IMG/VR virus record: IMGVR_UViG_3300022752_000317
Coordinates: 1-27,511 of that record
Source: a virus
Length of the DNA stretch: 27,511 bases
Direction: 5' to 3' (one strand)
Shown piece after piece: positions 6,464-14,100 of the stretch. A model generated the notes under the pieces. The model was given only the letters and a program-made list of their open reading frames with translations. It ran no database searches and was not told where the DNA came from. The position numbers and the translations under genes are program-made. The first letter of the stretch is position 1, and every line of letters begins with the position of its first letter.

Positions 6464-6512
6464 TCAACCAAGAACCGTGAAACCGATTGCTTTATTACCA
6501 GCGAAAGGATGA
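6456..6512 (+). CDS. Possible 18-residue mini-ORF
   Basis: A short frame MDDQPRTVKPIALLPAKG begins at an ATG 6 bases after GAGG (6446-6449) and ends four bases before the next gene. It could be a translated leader peptide that couples 6269-6463 to the winged-helix gene. Its length makes chance occurrence quite possible. Confidence 0.25.
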   Translation: MDDQPRTVKPIALLPAKG

Positions 6513-6515
6513 GTT

Positions 6516-6818
6516 ATGGAGCTAAATCCGCGCCAACAAAAATACCTGGATTACCTTAAGCGACGAGAGAAACCTGTGACCCTGCAGGACATGTCGGACA
6601 AGTTTAACCTTACAAGAAAAGCAATCGACGTAGAGATGAAAGGATTGCTTGCCGCCGGTCTGGTAACCAGAAAAAAAGTGTTGCAGAAACGCTCGATTTC
6701 AACAAGGAACGGCTGGGCGTTTGCTTATGAAGCAGTGCAGAAGAACTTAAAGCCAAGCAAAAGGGCTGAAGTAAAGATTTCCTATAACAATCCATTCAAT
6801 TTAGGAGTAACGACATGA
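6516..6818 (+). CDS. Winged-helix DNA-binding protein upstream of the Tas-like gene
   Basis: The 100-residue protein starts six bases after AAAGGA (6504-6509). Residues 6-50 form a MarR/Rrf2-like winged helix: a helix QQKYLDYLKRR, then VTLQDMSDKFNLTRKAIDVE as helix-turn-helix, then LLAAGLVTRKK as the wing strand. The C-terminal tail is basic. Its TGA overlaps the ATG of the Nop-like gene (ATGA), so the two are translated together. It may regulate the cassette or simply be a neighbouring early phage regulator. Confidence 0.7.
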   Translation: MELNPRQQKYLDYLKRREKPVTLQDMSDKFNLTRKAIDVEMKGLLAAGLVTRKKVLQKRSISTRNGWAFAYEAVQKNLKPSKRAEVKISYNNPFNLGVTT

Positions 6819-7786
6819 GCTACGACAATTACGAATTACCCGCCAGCATGGAACTCGAGCCCCTCACGAGGCTCACCAAGGACCTGAAGGTTGCGGCCAT
6901 TACGCTTTCAGACGACGAGGCTCGGTTCTTGGTTGACTACTACTACATCACCCAGGAGGACCGGAAGCGCTCGAATAGTCAGGTCCGGGCGCTTAAAGAG
7001 ACTGAGGAGCCCAATGCCGTGATCAACTGGCTTGCGGACCAAACGACAGGCCTGGAGATCGAGATCAAGAAGGCGCTGGACATCTACACCCATCACCACG
7101 TTATGGGCTCCTGGATGAGGCAAATCTACGGCATTGGCCCGGTCATCAGCGCAGGCTTGCTTGCTCACATTGACATCACCAAGGCACCGACCGTTGGCCA
7201 TATCTGGCGGTACGCAGGGCTTGATCCGACAAGCAGATGGGTTGGTAAAAAGGGCGCAGAAGATTTTGTGGCGCAGTACGGTATTGACTTCGAGCGTGCA
7301 TCAGAAGAGATTGGCATGAGCGTGGAAACCATCCGCCGCATGTCAACCACGGAGTCCGGCAAAGTGACAAAGAAAAGCTTTGAAGATGCCTTGAAGCGCC
7401 GCCCATGGAACGCCAGCTTAAAGACTTTATGCTGGAAGACCGGCCAAAGTTTTATGAAGTTCAGCAACAAAGAAGAGTGCTATTATGGGCATGTCTACAA
7501 GGACAGGAAAGCTTACGAGATTGCACGCAACGAGCGGGGCGACAACAAAGACTTGGCCGCTTCGTTGCTGCCCAAGTTTAAGAAAACTACGGACGCTTAT
7601 GGGTACTTGTCAGAGGGCATCCTGCCACCAGCACAGATCGACGCAAGAGCAAGGCGGTATGCAGTGAAGCTTTTTTTAAGCCACCTGCATGGTGCGTGGT
7701 ATGAGAAACATTTCGGCACCAAGCCACCATTACCGTATCCGATCGCGCATCTAAACCACGCGCACTTTATCCAGTCGCCAGTTTAA
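6815..7786 (+). CDS. Nop/IS110-C-terminal-like protein, TasA-type candidate
   Basis: The 323-residue protein has a mostly helical N-terminal 100 residues. Then comes the motif IYGIGPVISAGLLAHID at about 103-120 followed by TVGHIWRYAGLDPTSRW, the pattern of the IS110/IS116 transposase C-terminal domain, which is related to the Nop domain of box C/D snoRNP proteins. The rest is a basic helical region ending ARRYAVKLFLSHLHGAWYEK and PYPIAHLNHAHF. The IS110 RuvC-like DEDD domain is absent, as is any HNH motif. In the TIGR-Tas family, Nop-domain Tas proteins bind short dual-guide RNAs made from an adjacent array; forms without a nuclease are called TasA. Here a 36-bp-period array begins at the stop codon. 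This would be an RNA-guided DNA- (or RNA-) binding protein. The assignment rests on motif recall plus the adjacent array. Confidence 0.8.
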   Translation: MSYDNYELPASMELEPLTRLTKDLKVAAITLSDDEARFLVDYYYITQEDRKRSNSQVRALKETEEPNAVINWLADQTTGLEIEIKKALDIYTHHHVMGSWMRQIYGIGPVISAGLLAHIDITKAPTVGHIWRYAGLDPTSRWVGKKGAEDFVAQYGIDFERASEEIGMSVETIRRMSTTESGKVTKKSFEDALKRRPWNASLKTLCWKTGQSFMKFSNKEECYYGHVYKDRKAYEIARNERGDNKDLAASLLPKFKKTTDAYGYLSEGILPPAQIDARARRYAVKLFLSHLHGAWYEKHFGTKPPLPYPIAHLNHAHFIQSPV

Positions 7787-8604
7787 CCACAGCAAATGAG
7801 AGAACCACGCTGCTGAAGTGAGTCAAGTCGCGTGAGAGAACCATGAAATCCGAATGAGTCAAGTTAGTAAAGAGAACCAAAGCGTGCGAACGAGTCATCA
7901 AAACTGAGAGAGCCACGCCCATCGAACGAGTCAGTAGCGCTTAGAGCACCGCAAAAAGGGAACGAACCATATTGAGCAAGAGAACCACGTTCAAGGAGTG
8001 AATCAAAAACCAGGGGGAGCATCAAGAAGTCCCCGAGAGAGCACCAGATGTAGAAAATGAGTCATCGATGACAAGAGAACCAAAAAGTTGGAACGAGTCA
8101 ACGCATAAGAGAGGTCCATATACCGTGAACGAGTCAAAGTAAGAGAGAGATCCAGCCTAGCCGAACGAGTCAGATTCCCAGAGAGGTCCATGCCTTGAGA
8201 ACGAGTCAAAAAGGGCGAGAGAACCAGCCTTCAAAAACGAACCATGTGATGGAATAGCACCATGCTGTAGCAGTGAGTCAAGGATCTAGATAGCACCATA
8301 GTCCTCGAACGAGTCAAAAAAACCGAGAGAACCATCTTCTAGGAACGAGTCATCAAGACTAAGAGAGCCACGGCGCAGGAACGAGTCAATAAGTTCGAGA
8401 GAACCAGATTCATCGAACGACCCACGACCAATAAGAGAACCAGCGATCTGGAGTGAATCAAGTAGTGAGAGAAAACCATAGTTCGCGAATGAGCCCCGTG
8501 GGCTAAGAGCACCACATCGAGCAAGCGAATCAGAAGCTAAGAGAGATCCATTTCAAAAGAATGAGTCAAGATGGTAGATAGAACCATAGCAGCCGAACGA
8601 ACCA
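7780..8604 (+). repeat. TIGR-like dual-repeat array, about 23 units of 36 bp
   Basis: Two 10-nt motifs alternate with 8-nt variable spacers: motif A (GAGAGAACCA, degenerate RAKAGNNCCA) and motif B (GAACGAGTCA, degenerate NARYGARYCA). A motifs start at 7798, 7834, 7870, 7906, 7942 and 7978, then every 36 bp from 8037 to 8577. B motifs start 18 bp after each A. That gives 22 full A-B pairs plus one damaged A near 8015. The period is exact on both sides of one irregular stretch (8006-8036). A B-like half motif (AGTTTAACCA, 7780-7789) overlaps the tas stop codon in phase. All spacers differ (for example CGCTGCTG, AGTCGCGT, TGAAATCC, AGTTAGTA). This matches TIGR arrays, which yield 36-nt tigRNAs with two guides. 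Strand is inferred from the upstream gene. The stretch has no convincing protein-coding gene. Confidence 0.85.
8006..8036 (+). repeat. Damaged array unit
   Basis: Between motif B ending at 8005 and motif A starting at 8037 there are 31 bases instead of 8. The stretch contains a weak A-like sequence, GGGAGCATCA (8015-8024), but no B motif. It is 13 bp short of a full extra unit, so a unit seems to have suffered a deletion, while spacing on both sides stays perfect. Confidence 0.6.
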
Positions 8605-8621
8605 CTATTAAGGATTAAAAA

Positions 8622-9140
8622 GTGCCTTGGTCTTCACCAGCAGGAAAAGACTTCATTGTCGAATTTGTAAATCAGATAAATCCGTCTACAGTTGTAGACA
8701 TCGGTCCTGGGGCGGGTGCTTATTCAAAGCTTTTACGAAAACCCGATCAGTATTGGACCTGCGTTGAGATTTGGGCTCCTTATGTAGAGCGATACAAACT
8801 GCATGAGCTTTATAACAAGGTAATCATCGCGGACGTGCTGCATTGGGAGGCGACGTACTCGGACGTTTGCATTTGCGGTGACGTCATTGAGCATCTATCG
8901 TTCCTGGACGCTAAGAAAGCCCTTAGAAAGCTTAGAAGAGCCTCAGAATACGTTGTCATTAGTATTCCATTAAGCTTTTATCCACAGGGCGAGGCAGAGG
9001 GAAACCCGTATGAAAGGCACGTTGATCCAGACTGGAGTTACGACAAAGTTCTTAACCTTGGAGGTCAGCCTTTTATGTTCAAATCATTCATGGACGCGGG
9101 TGGAGTAAAGATTGGTGTCTTTGTTTACGATAAGGAGTAA
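8622..9140 (+). CDS. Class I SAM-dependent methyltransferase
   Basis: The 172-residue Rossmann-fold methyltransferase has motif I VVDIGPGAGAY (residues 24-34), an acidic residue ending strand 2 (VEI, Glu49), Asp71 in IIADVLHW, and motif IV DVCICGDVIEHL (81-92). The fold resembles the UbiE/Methyltransf_11 group; the substrate cannot be read. It starts with GTG, supported by AAGGA at 8610-8614, only 17 bases after the last array motif, and ends just before a terminator, so it forms one transcription unit with the Nop-like gene and array. Given that box C/D snoRNPs combine a Nop protein, guide RNA and a class I methyltransferase (fibrillarin), a functional link is worth testing. It could equally be an independent cargo or glycan/small-molecule methyltransferase. 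Confidence 0.85.
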   Translation: MPWSSPAGKDFIVEFVNQINPSTVVDIGPGAGAYSKLLRKPDQYWTCVEIWAPYVERYKLHELYNKVIIADVLHWEATYSDVCICGDVIEHLSFLDAKKALRKLRRASEYVVISIPLSFYPQGEAEGNPYERHVDPDWSYDKVLNLGGQPFMFKSFMDAGGVKIGVFVYDKE

Positions 9141-9186
9141 CATAGCGGTGTAGTCCATGCGTTCTCCTTTCCGGCACGCACCGGTT

Positions 9187-9212
9187 GAGCCCCTTCCCCA
9201 GGGGCTTTTTTT
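9187..9212 (+). terminator. Rho-independent terminator after the methyltransferase
   Basis: GAGCCCC (9187-9193) pairs with GGGGC (9201-9205) and following T residues around a 7-base loop, and is followed by a run of seven T. It separates the early/accessory region from the packaging genes. Confidence 0.85.
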
Positions 9213-9258
9213 CATGTATCCTTAAGGTTAAGTGCTTGATTTTTGAAGGAAAATCAGA

Positions 9259-9693
9259 ATGCCAGCAGGAAGACCAACCGATTACGACCCAAAATACTGC
9301 GATCTTGTGATCGAACTCGCCAGCCAGGGTAAGAGCAAGGCTCAGATGGCCGCGACCATAGGGGTGACGCGCAAAACGATGTGGACATGGACCCAGCAAT
9401 ACCCAGAATTTCTAAACGCCTTTGAGTTGGCAGAGGAGTTATGCCAGCAATGGTGGGAGAATATAGGGCAGACCTACCTTGTAAACACCAAGGATGGCGA
9501 TTCGCTGAATACCGGGTTATGGGCGCGTTCGATGGCCGCGAGATTCCCGAAGGACTACACCGACCGGACCAAGCACGAGGTGACCGGCAAGGATGAAGGC
9601 CCAATTCAGATAGATCATGTTGTTGATGTTGCGCAGTCCCTCATTGATGAGCTAACTGGCCTGCGCCAGAATGCTGACAGCAAAGCAAAGTAG
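9259..9693 (+). CDS. terS: Terminase small subunit
   Basis: The 144-residue protein begins MPAGRPTDYDPKYCDLVIEL and contains a homeodomain-like HTH (GKSKAQMAATIGVTRKTMWT, about residues 24-43) followed by helical FELAEELCQQWWEN. This is the usual layout of phage small terminase proteins, which recognise the packaging site and activate the large subunit. GAAGGA lies a few bases upstream. The gene overlaps the large terminase by 23 bases, which supports the call. Confidence 0.85.
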   Translation: MPAGRPTDYDPKYCDLVIELASQGKSKAQMAATIGVTRKTMWTWTQQYPEFLNAFELAEELCQQWWENIGQTYLVNTKDGDSLNTGLWARSMAARFPKDYTDRTKHEVTGKDEGPIQIDHVVDVAQSLIDELTGLRQNADSKAK

Positions 9694-11104
9694 AGAGATC
9701 GAGGCCAAGCTGGCCTTGCACCAGGACACGCTCAAGAAGCTTCCTGAGGATCAGGCGGCAGCCTTTCACGCCCGGATGAAGTGGCTGATGAAGGCGCACA
9801 AGTACCAGATCCCGCCTAAGGGCGATTGGTTCACGATTTGGATGCTGGTCGCCGGTAGAGGATCGGGCAAGACCAGAACGGCCGCGGAGGATATCTGGTA
9901 CTACGCTTGGACGCACCCAAACCACCGGGTTCTGATATCAGGGCCAACATCTGCAGACATCCGAGACACCATGATTGAAGGTGAGTCAGGGCTGCTTGCT
10001 TGCATGCCAGACAACATCCGGGTGAAGTACACCAGAAGCTTGCACGAGATCGTGCTAACCAATGGCAGCCTGCTGAAGGGCATACCCGCCAGTGAGCCCG
10101 AGCGATTCAGGGGGCCACAGTGGCACGCCGCTTGGTGCGACGAACTTGCAGCCTGGGAGTACCTGGATGATGCCTGGGACCAGATCATGTTCTCAGTGCG
10201 CCTGGGGGTCAAGCCGCGGATCTTGGTGACCACTACGCCAAAGCCTAAGCCATTGATCATCGACCTGCTGGACCGCGAAGGAGAGGACGTCTACGTTACC
10301 AAGGCGTCAACCTACGACAACATCCAGAACCTTGCAGGCACATTCAAGCAGCAGATCCTGCAGTACGAGGGCACCTCGCTCGGCCGCCAGGAGATCCATG
10401 CAGAGATCATCGATCCCGAAGAAAGCGGCATCGTTAAACGCGACTGGCTGAAGCTTTGGCCGTCAGAGAAACCATTCCCCCGCTTTGAGTTCGTCGTGCA
10501 GTCCTATGACGGCGCCTATACCGAGAAGACCATCAACGACCCCAGCGCCTGCAGCGTATGGGGCGTCTTCAAGCCCAGCGAGGACAAAGGCTTCGCCGCC
10601 ATGCTGATCGATTGCTGGGAGGAGCACTTACAGTACCCAGACCTGAAGGAGAAGGTGATTGAAGACTTCGGCACGGTTTATGGCGACCCCAATGAATTTG
10701 GACAAGGCAAGAAAACTGACTTGGTTCTGGTTGAAGACAAAAGCTCCGGCATATCCCTCTTGCAGGACCTGGGGCGTGCCCACATTCCCTGCCGGTCATA
10801 CAACCCAGGCGGGGCAGACAAGGTCCAGCGGGTCAACCTGATCGCCCCATTGATTAAGGCAGGCAAGGTCTACATCCCTGAAAGCACCAAGAACGAAGGG
10901 CACCCAAGGTCATGGGCTGAGCCCCTGGTAAACCAGCTTTGCGCCTTCCCTGAGGTGCGTCATGACGACTTAACTGATACAGTCTCGCAAGCGCTGCGAG
11001 TGCTTAGGGATATGGGCTGGCTTGTCATAGATCCGCTGCCGCCGGATAATGACGACGTTTACCCCGAGGACCGGCCTCGGCGGGTCAATCCTTACGCGGC
11101 TTAA
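9671..11104 (+). CDS. terL: Terminase large subunit (packaging ATPase/nuclease)
   Basis: The 477-residue protein has Walker A VAGRGSGKT (60-68), Walker B WCDELAAW with Asp156/Glu157, and the TTTPK coupling motif (187-191). These are followed by an RNase H-like nuclease domain with SYDGAYTEK (Asp279), VLVEDKSSG and the C-terminal HDDLTDTVSQAL. It docks on the portal, pumps DNA into the prohead and cuts concatemers. Length is normal for the family. The start lies inside terS, as is common in phages. Confidence 0.92.
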   Translation: MLTAKQSREIEAKLALHQDTLKKLPEDQAAAFHARMKWLMKAHKYQIPPKGDWFTIWMLVAGRGSGKTRTAAEDIWYYAWTHPNHRVLISGPTSADIRDTMIEGESGLLACMPDNIRVKYTRSLHEIVLTNGSLLKGIPASEPERFRGPQWHAAWCDELAAWEYLDDAWDQIMFSVRLGVKPRILVTTTPKPKPLIIDLLDREGEDVYVTKASTYDNIQNLAGTFKQQILQYEGTSLGRQEIHAEIIDPEESGIVKRDWLKLWPSEKPFPRFEFVVQSYDGAYTEKTINDPSACSVWGVFKPSEDKGFAAMLIDCWEEHLQYPDLKEKVIEDFGTVYGDPNEFGQGKKTDLVLVEDKSSGISLLQDLGRAHIPCRSYNPGGADKVQRVNLIAPLIKAGKVYIPESTKNEGHPRSWAEPLVNQLCAFPEVRHDDLTDTVSQALRVLRDMGWLVIDPLPPDNDDVYPEDRPRRVNPYAA

Positions 11105-11113
11105 GGGGCTACC

Positions 11114-14100
11114 ATGCCAAACCCACGCGCTCAACAAAATCCAAGCTTCTTCTCCCCCGGTGGGCTTCAAGGCCTAGCCGATATGGGTCGCGGTGTCGCC
11201 CGTGGTGCAATCGCCGAAGGTGTCGGCGGCTTCTCCGACATGGCCCAGCAACTGAAGGATATTCGAGCAGGGGGCATGGTACCCGCCATGCTTGCCAGGA
11301 CGTTGGCACAAACGCCAACAAGCGAAGAGCTAAGCCATTACCTTAGGGGCATGACGCCTAATCCTCTAACGCAGCCAGACCGGGCTCATACGGCCGCCAT
11401 GGGTCAAGCCATGGGTTCGATACCAGCAGGCATGGCAGCAGGCGCTGCAGCCCCTAAGGCAGGCAACGCCCTGCAGAAGATGATGAGCGACTTCGGTCGG
11501 ATGAAGAAGGCCCAGAACGTGATGCCAAGCGCACCACCGCCGGCGGCCGAGATCCTTAAGGGGCCCGACCCCGACCTCATGCGCGTCTATTCTGGCCAGC
11601 GTATCCCGATCGAAGGCAAGTTCGACATCATGAGAGCCGATCCTCACGCCTCGATGGGTCGCGCCTTCTACACGGCAGAGCTTCCCCGCTACGCGAATAA
11701 ATTCACCGGCAACCAGCCTGGGGCTAACGTCGTGCCAGTGGACGTCGACCGCAACAAGATGCTGATGTTCGACAAGACTTACGACACGCCCCAAGGGCAA
11801 ATAGAAGGCCTCGATTACTACGACATGCTGCGCAGGCAGGCCATTGCCAAGCCTGGAGTCGGCAAGGACATGATCCGCCAGGAGATCCTCGACGCTGGCT
11901 TTGCAGGCACCCAAATGCCCAACGCTACAGGCAAGGCTTACGCCATATACGATCCGAGCGTAGCCCAGGATATGTCGGGCCGGTCATTCAAGAACGGTGG
12001 TGTTGTAGACGTACCGAAAATGGCTTTTGGCGGCATATTCGGCAAGCGTATTCCCTTGCCCAAAACCCAACCGTCAGGAACGACCAACACATATACGGGC
12101 ATCAATCCCATGGCGACAGGCCTTGGGGAAATGCTTCAACAGTCCCAGGAACGCAACCTCGAGTCAGGCCGCCTGTCAGACCTTCGAAACGCTCAGTTCG
12201 CTGGACAGCCTGCTGCAATGCAGCAACGCAGGCAACAGCTTGCAGACCTAAAGAACACTCGGTTAGACAACCTTGCGAAACAGATGTCTACCTATAAGCC
12301 ACCCGCTGGCGCCAACGGCGGCCTCGTTATGGAAGAAGGTAACCGCATACAAGCCAACATGATTGGGCAGTCTATGGATAACGCAGGCGTCCCCCATATG
12401 GCCCAGGGTGGCCTTGCACGCATGCAGGTAGGTGGCGCATCCCCGAAGTTAAAAAGGAGCGTAGAGGAGGCCACCGATTTCCTGATGAACAAGATTTATG
12501 GCACCAAGGCGCCCAGGCCGTTGATTGATGAGGCATTGTCGGTAGGCTTAAAGAAAGAGCTTGTCCGAAGCCCGGAGGAGCTTAATGAGATCCTTTCTAG
12601 GCTCGATGATCCGGTAAGGGTTGCGCCAGCCAAGGCTGCAGTTCCTTTTGATATCCCAAGGGCTGCGCCCAAAACCGATGCCGAGATTAGAGCCATGGCT
12701 GAGCGCGTGGCTAGGCAACAGACTGGTGAGTTCGTTAAGGGCAAGAAGACCGACAACCTTGCAGGCCGCAGTAAGGCCGAAGTTAATCGGCTGAGCAACC
12801 TTAGTTACGACTTGCAGACTCATAAGAACCTTCCGCCGGTTGAGGTTGTGGACCCTTCTCATGGCGACATCCTCGCAACAACCCCAGGCGATCAGTCGGT
12901 TTCCGACGCCATCTTGCTCAGGGTTGGAAGTGATCCGATCGGTTCGTTGCAGCAGGGCGGCTCCCGCTACGGTCTTGGCCAGCTTGACCGACCGTCTTCG
13001 CTAATGGCTGGCTGGAAGTCCAACCTGAGCGCCTCGAGGGCGACGCAGAACAGGATCGATCGTGCAGCGGATTACTACGACCCGGTTAGAGTTCTTGGTA
13101 CTTATTACGGTATGGGCACCGATGCGATGAACTTTGCTCAGCACTTTGCCGATGCCAACCTTCTTGCCATTCGGAACCGTATCAATAACGACAGGATGTC
13201 TCCCGATCAGATCAATGAGTTCAATGAGTTGATTCGCAAGGGTTTCAAGAAGAAGGACAAGGTAGTCGGTCCGTTCCCCGACTTCCCTGGAATCGAGAAC
13301 ACTGAGGACGCCTACATTTATATGCTTAACAATTCGGAGGCCCGAAAGTGGTTTAACAACCGCATGAAGACCCCGGCGGTTACGAAGAAGCTCAACATGC
13401 CAGACGGCAAAGAGATTGAGTGGGCTATTTCTGAGCCTGAGCTACGCAACCTCGAGCCCTTTACGACAGGACATTCGATCGTGCAGTACCGTCCCAACGA
13501 GCCCATCTTCCGCGACGTTGGCCACGGTACTTATACCCATGGCATTCCAGGCACCTTCCTTGGTCGGCAAGAGGTGATGACGCCGTTCCAATTGTCTTAT
13601 CCCGACGCTTACCAATTCTTGAAAAAGAATTACAAGCCCAGCGACGTTATGACGACCTCGCAGAAGGTCCCGCAAATCCAAGTGGTTGACCAGCAGTGGC
13701 TAGATGAGTACGGTAAGTACAAGGATTACTTGCGCCAAATGCGCGGCTACAAGAAGGGCGGCAAGGTCAAGAAGATGCAAGCAGGCGGCATCGCCAAGGC
13801 GGTTGAGGCTGGCATACAGGCGATAGGCAAGGGCGGCAAGAAGACCATCACGTCCGCGGTCGATCCCAGCACAGACCTGCTTACGCGCCTCCAGGAGGGC
13901 GATCGCACGACCATCCTCCCCATGCCTAACCGTTGGTTCCTGGACCCCAAGAACAACCCAGGCGTTCAGAAGATGGTCGAGAAGGTCCTGCAGGTCAACA
14001 ATATGCAGCGCTCGGACTTCCCATCAGGAGCTTTTGTAAACCCGAGGACCGGCGAAATCCTGGACCGTAAGGTGATGGAAGATGTCGGCGTGGTTATCAA

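Noticed and set aside
6815-7786. IS110-family transposase with insertion-sequence ends
   Set aside because: Only the C-terminal-like domain is present; the RuvC-like DEDD N-terminal domain is missing, and no element ends or target duplication are seen around it.
8003-8524. Minus-strand frames across the array (8003-8209 and 8339-8524) with a 12-residue periodic pattern such as LTRSxxxDLSxxLTRS
   Set aside because: The 36-bp period is a multiple of three, so a fixed DNA repeat automatically gives a periodic peptide. The frames are broken between 8209 and 8339 and lack convincing ribosome sites.
7780-8604. CRISPR array
   Set aside because: Repeats are only 10 nt, of two alternating kinds, degenerate, and spacers are 8 nt; there are no cas genes. 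This does not fit any CRISPR type.
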